A stretch of 60,064 nt of DNA from Chloroflexota bacterium. Lineage in GTDB: Bacteria; Chloroflexota; Anaerolineae; Anaerolineales; Anaerolineaceae. Where the stretch lies: the NCBI GenBank assembly GCA_012799995.1, contig JAAZKE010000008.1, positions 1-60,064 of the forward strand. The letters are read 5' to 3'. The notes under the pieces are model-generated. The model was not told the DNA's origin. It ran no database searches and saw nothing but the letters and a program-made list of their open reading frames with translations. Within the stretch, counting starts at the first letter, position 1, and each line of letters starts with the position of its first letter. Positions 27,972 through 36,828 of the stretch are shown here, in pieces. Both the position numbers and the translations under genes were made by a program.

Positions 27972-27996
27972 ACTCTCCTGAGATGGAGAGTTTTTT
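27972..27996 (+). terminator. Riboswitch expression-platform terminator
   Basis: The stem ACTCTCC / GGAGAGT (27972-27978 and 27985-27991) has a 6-nt loop and runs into TTTTTT (27991-27996). It lies between the B12 box and the first ABC permease start (28023), so transcription reaching the operon must read through it. Confidence 0.88.
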
Positions 27997-28022
27997 ATTG
28001 TGGAGTATGTTGGGAGGATAAG

Positions 28023-29018
28023 ATGAAGGCAGCGGCGATACTGAAGCGAATATTCGAGTATGCATTAATTTTATTCATTATTATTACTATCAATTTCTTG
28101 CTGACACACTACATGCCAGGAGACCCGATACTCCACTTGATAGGGGAAGAAGAGTATTACAACCTTATGGCTTCCAATCCACAGGTAATCGAGGAAATGC
28201 GCGAGAAATATGGTTTGAATAAATCCACGTTGGAGCAGTACTGGATATATCTAAAAACGACAGTTACTTTGAATTTCGGCTACTCATATATCTATAAACA
28301 ACCCGTGTTGGATGTGTTGCTGTTTCGCATGAAGTGGACACTGATGCTCTTAATTCCTTCGGTGATCATATCGGCTTTTTTGGGTGCATTTCTGGGCATA
28401 AAAGCAGGTTGGAAGCCCGGAAGTCAATTTGACATCTTAACAACGCCGCTGATGTTGTTGATTAATACGACACCAACCTATTGCATTTCAATATTTGTTC
28501 TTACTTTTTTCTCGTTCACAATGGGCTTTTTCCCGTTTGGAGGCATGACATCGGGCGGTTTAAGCGGACTGGATAAGGCTCTGGATATTATGTGGCATAT
28601 GTTCTTACCGCTGATGATATTGGTCATTTCCAAAACCTCTTACGATTACTTTATCATGAAAAGTTCGGTTATTGAAATCAGTGAGGAGGATTATATATTA
28701 ACTGCAATGTCAAAAGGATTATCGGACAGGGATGTGTTGTCAAAACATGTTTTGAAGAACGCCTTGCTCCCATATATCACGGTAGTCTGCATGCAGTTGG
28801 GCTTTTCCGTGGCCGGTACCATGCTGGTTGAGGTCGTCTTTTCATGGAAAGGGATGGGTACCCTGATCCAGCGTTCGGTTCAAGTCAAAGATTTTCCCAT
28901 GCTCCAGTTAAGTTTTCTGTTTATCAGTGTTTGTGTCATTATATCAAACATAATTTCCGACCTACTATATATTGCCATCGATCCGAGGATTAAGGAAGGA
29001 GAGAGCCGTGCTCAATAA
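28023..29018 (+). CDS. Dipeptide/nickel-type ABC transporter permease 1 (DppB-like)
   Basis: A 331-residue inner-membrane permease with six predicted helices. The N-terminal block LFIIITINFLLTHYMPGDPI is typical of DppB/OppB/NikB proteins, and the EAA loop that contacts the ATPases is seen in EEDYILTAMSKGLSDRDV and HVLKNALLPYITVV. An in-frame start at 27939 would lie inside the riboswitch terminator and is wrong; the ATG at 28023 has GGGAGG 6 nt upstream. It is the first gene of the B12-controlled operon. The substrate is unknown: this family carries peptides, nickel, metal-chelates and opines. Confidence 0.9.
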   Translation: MKAAAILKRIFEYALILFIIITINFLLTHYMPGDPILHLIGEEEYYNLMASNPQVIEEMREKYGLNKSTLEQYWIYLKTTVTLNFGYSYIYKQPVLDVLLFRMKWTLMLLIPSVIISAFLGAFLGIKAGWKPGSQFDILTTPLMLLINTTPTYCISIFVLTFFSFTMGFFPFGGMTSGGLSGLDKALDIMWHMFLPLMILVISKTSYDYFIMKSSVIEISEEDYILTAMSKGLSDRDVLSKHVLKNALLPYITVVCMQLGFSVAGTMLVEVVFSWKGMGTLIQRSVQVKDFPMLQLSFLFISVCVIISNIISDLLYIAIDPRIKEGESRAQ

Positions 29019-29835
29019 AAAAACAAGCCTTGCTCCGAAGATGGGAATGCTTATACTGATGTTTTTTGTTGCGGTTGCTATATTTGCTCCCATCATAAGC
29101 CCTTACGATCCGAACACAATTACGAGTCCGTACTTGAAACCCAGCAGAGAGCATTTTCTCGGAACTAATGATATCGGACAAGATATTTTCAGCGAATTGA
29201 TTTACGGGGCAAGACTTTCATTATTCATAGGTTTTTTTTCCGCTTTCATTGTTACCTTGGTGGGATCTGTTTTGGGAATCGTATCCGGATATTACAAAGG
29301 CATTGTAGGTCGAATCATTATGGGCGTAACAAACATAGCACTTGTCATACCATCACTTCCGCTGACAATCGTGCTTGCTGCTTATATGCAAGCAAGTATA
29401 TGGAATATAATCATTGCCATTTGTGCCACTTCATGGGCCGGTACTGCAAGAATTATAAGATCGAGAACCCTTCAGATTCGTGAGCTTCCATTTATAAAGA
29501 TCGAGCATGCATTGGGTGTCGGCAATCTACAAATAATGTTTGCACACATCCTTCCGAACGTCTTAGAAGTTATTCTGATAAAGGGAACCCTTGCGGTTTC
29601 CAGTGCGATGCTTACTGAGGCGGGTCTTAGTTTTCTCGGACTCAGTTCAAGCACTGCCAAAAGTTGGGGCTCGATTTTGCACTACGCTTTTTTCAGAAAT
29701 GGCGTTTTAAACAACTACTGGTGGTGGTATATGCCGCCGATCATATGTATTTCACTTTGCGTATTGGGCTTTATGTTATTAGGCTACCATGGAAAAGGTA
29801 AGAATAAAACGACCAACAAGATGGAGCTAACCTAA
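29008..29835 (+). CDS. Dipeptide/nickel-type ABC transporter permease 2 (DppC-like)
   Basis: A 275-residue permease of the DppC/OppC/NikC type. After the first helix comes the conserved FAPIISPYDPN and the characteristic HFLGTNDIGQDIFSELIYGA; the EAA loop is IEHALGVGNLQIMFAHILPN. The GTG at 29008, with GGAAGGAGAG 7 nt upstream, is preferred to an in-frame start at 28972. It overlaps the end of the first permease gene by 11 nt. It pairs with the first permease to form the transmembrane channel. Confidence 0.9.
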   Translation: MLNKKTSLAPKMGMLILMFFVAVAIFAPIISPYDPNTITSPYLKPSREHFLGTNDIGQDIFSELIYGARLSLFIGFFSAFIVTLVGSVLGIVSGYYKGIVGRIIMGVTNIALVIPSLPLTIVLAAYMQASIWNIIIAICATSWAGTARIIRSRTLQIRELPFIKIEHALGVGNLQIMFAHILPNVLEVILIKGTLAVSSAMLTEAGLSFLGLSSSTAKSWGSILHYAFFRNGVLNNYWWWYMPPIICISLCVLGFMLLGYHGKGKNKTTNKMELT

Positions 29836-29865
29836 CAAGACTCGGAATAATTACAGGAGAGGCAT

Positions 29866-30789
29866 ATGCTGGCAATAAAAGATTTAAGTGTTGAGTTTAT
29901 GACCGATCATAAGGTTAAGGCTGTAGACCGGGTATCTTTAAATATTCGGAAAGGTACAAATACGACCATTATAGGTGAGACGGGCAGCGGAAAAAGTGTA
30001 CTTATTCTTTCCATTTTGAGGTTATTGCCTCCCTCAGCCAAGATTACGGGGAAAGTCATTTTTGAAAATTCAGATCTTTTTCAGATGTCGAAAAAAGAAA
30101 CGGAGTTGATCAGAGGTAGAAAAATCTCCTATATACCACAGGGCAGTGGCAACGCGCTTAATCCCCTTTTAATAATTGGCTATCAAGTTGCAGAACCAAT
30201 GATTGTACACAAAATGATTACAAAAAAACAAGCTCCGCAGAGAAGTATTGATTTGTTGAAAAGGTTTAATCTCGGTAATGAAGAACGGAGAATCCATGAT
30301 TACCCCCATACACTTAGCGGGGGAATGAAACAAAGAGTGCTGGTTGCTATGGGAATATCGGCAGGGGCAGGATTAATCCTCGCGGATGAACCGACCAAAG
30401 GACTGGATAAAAGCAGAGTTTTCATGGTCGTTGATTGTTTTCAGCAGCTCAAGTCGGAAACAATTCTTTGCGTCACACATGATTTGGACTTTGCACAAGT
30501 CATCGGGGATTATGTTGCGGTTATGTATGCTGCTCAGATTGTTGAGTATTCAAAAAAAGATGATTTCTTTTCAAAGCCTCTACATCCTTATTCGGAAGCA
30601 CTCATTAACTCGATGCCGGAAAATGGTCTTAAGGCTTTAAAGGGCTTTGCGCCTCCTCATGATACATATTCATATTCGGGATGCAGATTCTTTGAAAGAT
30701 GCAGCTTTAAAAGTGACAGGTGTCGTTCTGACCCTCCCTTAGTTGAGTTCGGGATCAGACAAGTGAGGTGTTGGAAATATGCTGATTAG
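29866..30789 (+). CDS. Dipeptide/nickel-type ABC transporter ATPase 1 (DppD-like)
   Basis: A 307-residue ATPase. Walker A is GETGSGKSV near residues 38-46, the signature is LSGGMKQRV, Walker B is LILADEPTKGLD and the H-loop is CVTHD. The C-terminal oligopeptide-transporter extension has four cysteines (GCRFFERCSFKSDRC, then VRCWKY), the arrangement that binds an iron-sulfur cluster in characterised DppD-type ATPases. It energises uptake together with the next ATPase. AGGAGAGG precedes the ATG. Confidence 0.92.
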   Translation: MLAIKDLSVEFMTDHKVKAVDRVSLNIRKGTNTTIIGETGSGKSVLILSILRLLPPSAKITGKVIFENSDLFQMSKKETELIRGRKISYIPQGSGNALNPLLIIGYQVAEPMIVHKMITKKQAPQRSIDLLKRFNLGNEERRIHDYPHTLSGGMKQRVLVAMGISAGAGLILADEPTKGLDKSRVFMVVDCFQQLKSETILCVTHDLDFAQVIGDYVAVMYAAQIVEYSKKDDFFSKPLHPYSEALINSMPENGLKALKGFAPPHDTYSYSGCRFFERCSFKSDRCRSDPPLVEFGIRQVRCWKYAD

Positions 30790-31471
30790 AACAGAACGAT
30801 TGGGAAAAACGTATGCTACGGGATGGTTCAATAAAACCTATGTATCTGCGGTAAATAATGTTGATCTAACGATCAGGCAAGGTGAAACAATAGGGGTTTT
30901 AGGTGAAAGTGGAAGTGGAAAGTCCACTTTAGGGCTTATGCTCGCCGGACTGCTGAAGCCGTCCCGCGGAAAGATATATTACGAAGATGAACCCGTTGGC
31001 TATCCTTTCAAAGGGAAAATAAGGCGTGATATTCAGATACTCTTCCAACACCCGGAAATATCGTTCAATCCAAAACTGGTTTTGGGGAAGAGCCTGAACG
31101 AGGTGTACAAGCTATATGATATTCCCGCCGAGGGCAATGTCGTTGAAGAGCATATCCGAAATTTTGGGTTATATAAGGAACATCTGGAACGTTATCCGCA
31201 TCAATTAAGCGGAGGAGAACTCCAAAGGGCGGCATTGGCAAGGATTCTGATCATCAAACCCAAAGTAATTGTACTTGATGAGCCGACAAGCATGCTGGAT
31301 TACATATCCCAAGCACAGGTCATCAAGCTGCTGAACAACGTAAAGCAGGAAGAAAACTTGGCATATTTTTTTATAACCCACAACATCAAATTAGCTGAAA
31401 TCGTGAGCGATAGAATAATAAAAATTGAGGGCGGAGAAGTAATAGAGGAGAGGAGGGTAGCTATGCAATAA
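30779..31471 (+). CDS. Dipeptide/nickel-type ABC transporter ATPase 2 (DppF-like)
   Basis: A 230-residue ATPase, shorter than many DppF proteins because it lacks a C-terminal oligopeptide extension. Walker A is GESGSGKST, the signature LSGGELQRAALAR, Walker B VIVLDEPTSMLD, with FFITHN as the H-loop. It overlaps the preceding ATPase gene by 11 nt, and GAGGTG lies before its ATG. With the other ATPase it forms the cytoplasmic nucleotide-binding pair. Confidence 0.92.
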   Translation: MLIRTERLGKTYATGWFNKTYVSAVNNVDLTIRQGETIGVLGESGSGKSTLGLMLAGLLKPSRGKIYYEDEPVGYPFKGKIRRDIQILFQHPEISFNPKLVLGKSLNEVYKLYDIPAEGNVVEEHIRNFGLYKEHLERYPHQLSGGELQRAALARILIIKPKVIVLDEPTSMLDYISQAQVIKLLNNVKQEENLAYFFITHNIKLAEIVSDRIIKIEGGEVIEERRVAMQ

Positions 31472-31530
31472 GACACATCAAGGATAAAGATGACATGCCT
31501 ATAGAAATTTTATTTTTTAGGAGGGAAAAA

Positions 31531-33159
31531 ATGAGAAAAACAAGTAAACTACTGGCACTGCTTATAGCTTTCACTCTATTGTTGACATCATTAGTAACGG
31601 CGAGTAGCGCCGATAAAAAAGGCGGATATGTTGAAGAACTGAAAATAGGGACTACCAAGCCCAATGATGTTTTCAATTCCAACTCCGAATCCGGCGCCTT
31701 CGGTCAAATGAATTACAATGCCTTTACACAAGCTACATTTACGGATCTTGATGAAAATTATCGGGTGAAGCCGAATTTCATGCAATCATGGGAAATCAGT
31801 GATGATTATAAAACGCTGACATTTACATTTCCCGAAAATGTTTATTGGCATGACGGCAAGCCGGTAACAGCAGAAGATGTGAAGTTTACCTTTGAGTATT
31901 TAAGAGATGTAAAAAAATCAAGTTATATCACGCGGTTTAACCTGACTGATGTTGAGATTCTTGAACCGAACAAAATAAGACTTACTTTTGAAGGTTCTTC
32001 AGCATGGGCATTTATTAACAGAATCGCTTTTGTCGTCTATGTCTATCCAAAACATATTTGGGAAAAAATTGATGATCCTAAAAACTATGCTGGTGAAGAT
32101 GCAGTAATCGGCTGTGGCCCTTATAAGTATGTATCCTATGACCCAGATTCTCAAACCTCATACTATACAGCGGTTGATAGCTATTACAGAGAAATTACGG
32201 TTAGAAACGTTTCGGTGCGTAGTTTTGATAATCAGGAATCATTGCTGATGGCATTGAAATCAGGCCAAATTGATGCCATATATGATTATGCAAATCCTTT
32301 GGATGCTACTTTGGCACAAGCGTTTATGGACGTTCCGAATATTGACCCGGGAAAAAGCTATAACACCGGAAGTTTCTTTGTATCGTTCGGATTTAATAAA
32401 TATCCATCAAAGGATCTGGAGTTCAGAAAAGCCGTATCTTATGCACTGGACTATGAACTGTTGAGAAAAGTAATCGCCGGAGAGTATAGTGAAGTGGCAA
32501 GCAGAGGTATAATAGCTCCTCCCAATAAAGGGTATGATCCTACTATAGAAAAACTGAAAACGGACCTCAATGAGGCGAATAAGATTCTTGATCAGGCGGG
32601 TTTTAAAGATATTGACGGAGACGGAATCAGAGAATTGCCTGATGGCAAGCCAATGGATATCTTAATTACGCCGTCCAACAATATAGCAAGACAACAGTTA
32701 TTTGTTAGAATCTCAGAAGTTGTCGGTGAGAATCTGAAAAAAGTTGGGATCAAGACGACTATAGATATGGAAAGCGTAAGAAATGTTGACTTTTTCAAAA
32801 AAAGGACGCAACAGGATCAGGATTACGACCTGTTTATTCATTTTTCCACCCCAGGAAGTGCAAGGTTTGATACGATAGCGGTGTATTTTCCGCCAAAACC
32901 ACATAGTAACTGGGGAACTTATACTGATGAGAAGTTTATCGCTGCATATAAGAAGCTTTGGGTATCTAAAGACAACATTGAATACGATAAAAATGTTGTG
33001 GAGCTTCAAAAGATATTTGTAGAACAAATTCCAGGCATTGCCTTATGCTGGGATATGGCATTCTTCCCTTATCGAACGGATAAGTATGAGGGTTGGACGA
33101 ATTATCCCGCTTGGGGCGTTATTAACAATGAAACCTGGTATACGCTAAGAACAAAATAG
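31531..33159 (+). CDS. ABC transporter substrate-binding protein, SBP family 5
   Basis: A 542-residue family 5 (peptide/nickel) binding protein. The start is ATG 31531, with AGGAGGG 6 nt upstream; an earlier in-frame ATG at 31495 is not supported. A signal peptide (MRKTSKLLALLIAFTLLLTS) ends without a lipobox cysteine, so it should be a signal-peptidase-I product and not a lipoprotein, unlike most monoderm binding proteins. Conserved blocks are WEISDDYKTLTFTFPENVYW, WHDGKPVTAEDVKFTFEYL and DLEFRKAVSYALDYELL. The ligand cannot be read from the sequence. It ends 200 nt before the nitrogenase-like genes. Confidence 0.9.
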   Translation: MRKTSKLLALLIAFTLLLTSLVTASSADKKGGYVEELKIGTTKPNDVFNSNSESGAFGQMNYNAFTQATFTDLDENYRVKPNFMQSWEISDDYKTLTFTFPENVYWHDGKPVTAEDVKFTFEYLRDVKKSSYITRFNLTDVEILEPNKIRLTFEGSSAWAFINRIAFVVYVYPKHIWEKIDDPKNYAGEDAVIGCGPYKYVSYDPDSQTSYYTAVDSYYREITVRNVSVRSFDNQESLLMALKSGQIDAIYDYANPLDATLAQAFMDVPNIDPGKSYNTGSFFVSFGFNKYPSKDLEFRKAVSYALDYELLRKVIAGEYSEVASRGIIAPPNKGYDPTIEKLKTDLNEANKILDQAGFKDIDGDGIRELPDGKPMDILITPSNNIARQQLFVRISEVVGENLKKVGIKTTIDMESVRNVDFFKKRTQQDQDYDLFIHFSTPGSARFDTIAVYFPPKPHSNWGTYTDEKFIAAYKKLWVSKDNIEYDKNVVELQKIFVEQIPGIALCWDMAFFPYRTDKYEGWTNYPAWGVINNETWYTLRTK

Positions 33160-33166
33160 GATCAAT

Positions 33167-33213
33167 ACACTCCCGCTCCCAGAGAGGCATATACGTATCG
33201 GGAGTGGGAGTGT
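33167..33213 (+). other. 14-bp hairpin between the binding-protein gene and the nitrogenase-like genes
   Basis: The arms ACACTCCCGCTCCC (33167-33180) and GGGAGTGGGAGTGT (33200-33213) pair over 14 positions with one G-U pair and a 19-nt loop. No T-run follows, so it is not a classical terminator. In an operon it would act as an mRNA-stabilising or partial-stop element, letting the binding protein be made in excess of the downstream enzymes. The rest of 33214-33358 shows no clear feature beyond an AGGAG 13 nt before the next ATG. Confidence 0.55.
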
Positions 33214-33358
33214 GTGATGAATGCATATGGCACACAGGGCTGGTTGGCGATAACCTGAGAGAGAAGCGAAATCTGTTTAATTTGTTAAAAGCAGGCTGAC
33301 TTTGGCATAAATAAAAGCGGCTCCGTGTCTGTAATAAATAGGAGTTGATGTGCAATAA

Positions 33359-34858
33359 ATGTTCTCTGAAGAATTTTTGACTTTAATGTATCCCTCTTCG
33401 CTATTGCATAGATTTGGGGTAAACGGCAAGATTTCGGGCAGTATTGGAGCCGTGGGCGAAATGCGGAATGTGATTCCGATTATTCATGGCCCAAAGGGAT
33501 GCAGTTTTCACTACCGCTATTCTGCAAGAAGGCGGCATCAGCCTTTTTACAATATTATAACTTCCGATCTTACAGAAGCGGAAATCATCTATGGTGGTGA
33601 AGAGAAGCTGTGTCAAACTATATTGAATGCCAATGAGGTCTACCATCCCGATCTGATCATGGTCATTTCGTCACCTGTCAGCGATATCCTTGGGGAGGAT
33701 ACCCGCACGGTAAGTGAAGCACTTCGCAGTCAACAGGGTATTCCCGTCGTTTCTATCGCTTCTGAGCTTTTTTCTCACCGTGATAAAAATTTTACACGTA
33801 AACGATTAAAAGAGCTGGCAAATCAGAAAATTACCGGCGATAACCGGTTAGAAATGGAATTAAAGGGCTGTGGTTTTACGGAAGCCCTTTATGCGCTCGT
33901 GGAGCAGGTCATGTTGCCCGCCGAAATGGTACCGTATAGTGTCAACATTGAGACTTTGGGGTGGGGCAGTGAAGGCAAGCGGATCCTAACAGAAATAGAG
34001 TGCTTTTTAAACAGATGTGGCATTAGTGTCAATTGCCGGATTCCCAGTGCTCCTTTGGAGCGTTTGGTACAAGCTCCGAGGGCTCAATTGAATCTGGTTA
34101 AACGTGTGCGATGGGCGAAGCGCATGAAAGAGCGCTTTGGAACGGATTATCTGCATATCGCGCAACTGGGACGATATACTGGCTTGGACGGCATTTGCAC
34201 CTTTTACCGTGATATCGGCTCTGCACTGGGCCTCGATGAGATAATGGAGCGTGAAATTCAGCTTGTACGTAAGCAGGCACTAGCTCAAACCGAAGAGGCG
34301 CGAGTCACGCTTTCAAACTTTCACGGCGTTTTGATATGCCGCGATGTGCAAATGGCACCGTTTGAACTGAAACTCTATGCACAGGACTATGGGATAGGGA
34401 TCACAGATCTTTGTATCATACTGACGGAGGAAATGCGCAGAGACTTGGACTTAACGGAAAAATTAGAACGAAAGTTAATGACCCGCGTACAGGATGCCGT
34501 CAATCTATATTCGAAAGAGACACGGATCCGGGTCAACCCGGATGATGCCATGCTTCGCAAGTTGTTTTCTTCAGCAGATGCGATTGTTGGCACGAGTGAC
34601 TTTTCGCTCGAAGGCAAAGGAGCTCCACTCATTCCTGGGATGAATGAGAATACCTCGCTTTCGTTTGAATCCTATGTTCGTAGTGTCAATCGTATGCGAG
34701 AAAGAATGCTTTCAAGAAAGGAACGCAACAGTTTGCTCCTCAATCAGATGACATTCTCCACCCGGCACTATCCGTTGATAGACGGCAGTAAAGGTCTTGC
34801 CGCACGTGAACTGTGGTCGCGGTTATGGCTTCACCGAGAGGAGATGGTTTCAAAATGA
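33359..34858 (+). CDS. Nitrogenase-like catalytic component, D-type (alpha) subunit
   Basis: A 499-residue member of the nitrogenase component 1 family. The N-terminal GSIGAVGEMRNVIPIIHGPK precedes Cys48 (GPKGC), the equivalent of the first P-cluster cysteine of NifD. The second block is SDLTEAEIIYGGEEKLC (Cys near 83). The place where NifD has its third P-cluster cysteine reads ISSPVSDILGED, with no cysteine. In the region of the FeMo-cofactor cysteine of NifD (LNLVHC) this protein has LNLVKR. The protein therefore belongs to nitrogenase-like reductases (as CfbD, BchN/B or Mar), with an unassigned substrate. It starts an operon segment with K-, H- and B-like genes. Confidence 0.85.
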   Translation: MFSEEFLTLMYPSSLLHRFGVNGKISGSIGAVGEMRNVIPIIHGPKGCSFHYRYSARRRHQPFYNIITSDLTEAEIIYGGEEKLCQTILNANEVYHPDLIMVISSPVSDILGEDTRTVSEALRSQQGIPVVSIASELFSHRDKNFTRKRLKELANQKITGDNRLEMELKGCGFTEALYALVEQVMLPAEMVPYSVNIETLGWGSEGKRILTEIECFLNRCGISVNCRIPSAPLERLVQAPRAQLNLVKRVRWAKRMKERFGTDYLHIAQLGRYTGLDGICTFYRDIGSALGLDEIMEREIQLVRKQALAQTEEARVTLSNFHGVLICRDVQMAPFELKLYAQDYGIGITDLCIILTEEMRRDLDLTEKLERKLMTRVQDAVNLYSKETRIRVNPDDAMLRKLFSSADAIVGTSDFSLEGKGAPLIPGMNENTSLSFESYVRSVNRMRERMLSRKERNSLLLNQMTFSTRHYPLIDGSKGLAARELWSRLWLHREEMVSK

Positions 34859-36036
34859 AAACCGCCCAAGAATGCAAACTGTTCGGAGCTTATCAGGCAC
34901 TGGCCGGCATTGAAGATGCTGTGGTTTTGCTGCACTCTGTCGTCGGTTGCAATTTTGGCACCCTGTCGTTTCATGTACCCAACCGCATGCAGGATATTCG
35001 ACAAGCATGCACTGTGATCAGTGATAACGAAATTATCAATGGCGGCGAAAAGTCTTTGAAACTCGCACTGGACTCCATGCTCGAATTATATAAACCCACC
35101 GCAATTTTTGTAATTAGCGGCTGCGTCAGTGAAATGATTGGAGACGACATTCAAGCGGTGATTGAACCATACAGTCAAGATCAATGTATTATTCGCTATG
35201 TTGAATCGGCAGGCTTTCGTGGAGACTTTTGTGACGGCTATGAGCATGCCTTGCTCTCACTGGCCGATCTGATGGAACCTTATAAAGTGTCCGCAAAGCC
35301 TGTGATTAACATATTGGGAGTCAGCACAGATGATTACAGAGCAGCAGCTGATAAAAAAGAGCTTCAAAAACTCTTGGGTGATCAGGCTGAATTGGGTACA
35401 GTTTTTTCTCAATGCACCCTGGATGAAGTACGAAAAGCTCCTTGTGCTGGCCTTAATCTTGTGTTGGGGCATGGTATAGATTTGGCACGAGAAATGAAAT
35501 ATCGATTTGGCATTCCATATGAACTGATCGATTATCCCTTCGGCATTGAAGGCCTTAAGGAAATATGCGAAATTTTTGATCGACGCTTCAACATCAATTT
35601 TTCGGAGGATCTTGCGCGGATTAAAAATGAAATCTCTCTCGGACTTGAGCCAATATACACTTATTTACAGGCGTGCTACGGCATGCCTGCAGCGGTGATT
35701 GGGCGCGATGCGAGAGCAAAGGGGTTGCGACGCTTTTTAGAAAAAGAATTGGGCATGGAAGTTGTGCGCTTTGCCCGACGGGAAGAAGTTGGGGATCTGG
35801 AAGAATTTTATATGACCGTTCGAAATAGCGAAGTTGCTGTATTGTTCGGATCGTCTTTCGAACAGGACCTGGCAGATGAACTTAAAATCCCCTTGGTTCG
35901 CTTTGATTATCCTATATTTGATGAAGTCTGTATCACTGGACGTTCTTTCATCGGTACATCGGGAGTTCTTTGTTTGATAGAGGATATACTTAATGCCGTG
36001 ATGCGTAACAGGGTATTAAAAGGGGCGTTATACTAA
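34855..36036 (+). CDS. Nitrogenase-like catalytic component, K-type (beta) subunit
   Basis: A 393-residue nitrogenase component 1 protein, beginning at ATG 34855 in a 4-nt overlap with the previous stop (GGAGATG upstream); an in-frame start at 34813 is not used. Three cysteines could be P-cluster-type ligands: Cys32 in HSVVGC, Cys52 in QACTVISDNE, and Cys90 in VISGCVSEMIGDD, the last closely matching the C-x-x-E-x-I-G-D-D block of nitrogenases. The C-terminal IPLVRFDYPIFDEV and FIGTSGVLCLIEDIL match NifK/NifN. LNLVLGHG replaces LNLVHC, so no cofactor cysteine is visible there. With the D-like protein it should form an alpha2beta2 catalytic core. Confidence 0.85.
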   Translation: MKTAQECKLFGAYQALAGIEDAVVLLHSVVGCNFGTLSFHVPNRMQDIRQACTVISDNEIINGGEKSLKLALDSMLELYKPTAIFVISGCVSEMIGDDIQAVIEPYSQDQCIIRYVESAGFRGDFCDGYEHALLSLADLMEPYKVSAKPVINILGVSTDDYRAAADKKELQKLLGDQAELGTVFSQCTLDEVRKAPCAGLNLVLGHGIDLAREMKYRFGIPYELIDYPFGIEGLKEICEIFDRRFNINFSEDLARIKNEISLGLEPIYTYLQACYGMPAAVIGRDARAKGLRRFLEKELGMEVVRFARREEVGDLEEFYMTVRNSEVAVLFGSSFEQDLADELKIPLVRFDYPIFDEVCITGRSFIGTSGVLCLIEDILNAVMRNRVLKGALY

Positions 36037-36828
36037 GTGAAAAAAATATGTATTTACGGCAAAGGAGGCATCGGTAAATCCACCACCGTGTCCAATGTTG
36101 CAGCGGCAATGGCGGAAAAGGGATTGTCTGTAGCCGTGGTTGGTTGTGATCCCAAGGCTGACTCAACTCGAAGTCTTACCGGTAAAAAAATCCCCACGGT
36201 GTTAGACTCGCTACGCAGTGGACAGACAGAGTGTCTGGCTTTTCAAGGCTATTTGGATATTTTATGTATTGAGGCGGGAGGGCCTGAACCCGGGACTGGT
36301 TGTGCTGGCAGAGGAATCATTGCCGCGATACGGGAAATACGCGAAAGAGAACTGTTGAATAAAATCGACGCAGTAATATATGATGTATTAGGTGATGTCG
36401 TATGCGGTGGTTTCAGCATGCCGCTTCGTGAAGGTGTTGCAGATGAGATCTATCTGGTGACCACAGCCGACTTTATGTCTCTCTACGCTGCGAACAATAT
36501 TTGTCGCGGAATCCGAAAGTATGCCCAAAGAGGTTCCATTCGCCTTGCCGGCGTCATTTACAATGCCAGAAGTAGTATGGACAATCCTGGCTTGGTTGAA
36601 GATTTTGCCCATAAAATTGGAACACAAGTAATCGGCAAACTACCGATGAGTGAGCTAATCGCCAAATCAGAGCTTGCGCGGCAGACTGTTTTGGAAAGAT
36701 ATCCCAAAAGCGAAGTAAGCAACTGTTTTCGCCGGTTGTCAGATATGATTATGAAAGGGAAAGGACGTTGCATACCCACCCCCCTTACCGACGAAGAGGT
36801 GGAAAAATTATGCCGCCACCAGTTTTAA
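36037..36828 (+). CDS. Nitrogenase iron-protein-like reductase (NifH/CfbC type)
   Basis: A 263-residue P-loop ATPase. Walker A is GKGGIGKST at residues 8-16, and Cys89 ([13 protein letters not shown]) and Cys123 ([13 protein letters not shown]) are the two cysteines per subunit that ligate the dimer-bridging [4Fe-4S] cluster in NifH. Arg92 corresponds to the residue ADP-ribosylated in NifH. It should be a homodimer passing electrons, coupled to ATP hydrolysis, to the D/K-like pair. The gene starts with GTG directly after the previous stop, with AGGGG about 12 nt upstream. Sequence features are close to group IV proteins such as CfbC. Confidence 0.93.
   Translation: MKKICIYGKGGIGKSTTVSNVAAAMAEKGLSVAVVGCDPKADSTRSLTGKKIPTVLDSLRSGQTECLAFQGYLDILCIEAGGPEPGTGCAGRGIIAAIREIRERELLNKIDAVIYDVLGDVVCGGFSMPLREGVADEIYLVTTADFMSLYAANNICRGIRKYAQRGSIRLAGVIYNARSSMDNPGLVEDFAHKIGTQVIGKLPMSELIAKSELARQTVLERYPKSEVSNCFRRLSDMIMKGKGRCIPTPLTDEEVEKLCRHQF

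Noticed and set aside
27939..28022. Longer first permease starting at ATG 27939
   Set aside because: That start lies before the riboswitch terminator stem and has no ribosome binding site; GGGAGG precedes the ATG at 28023.
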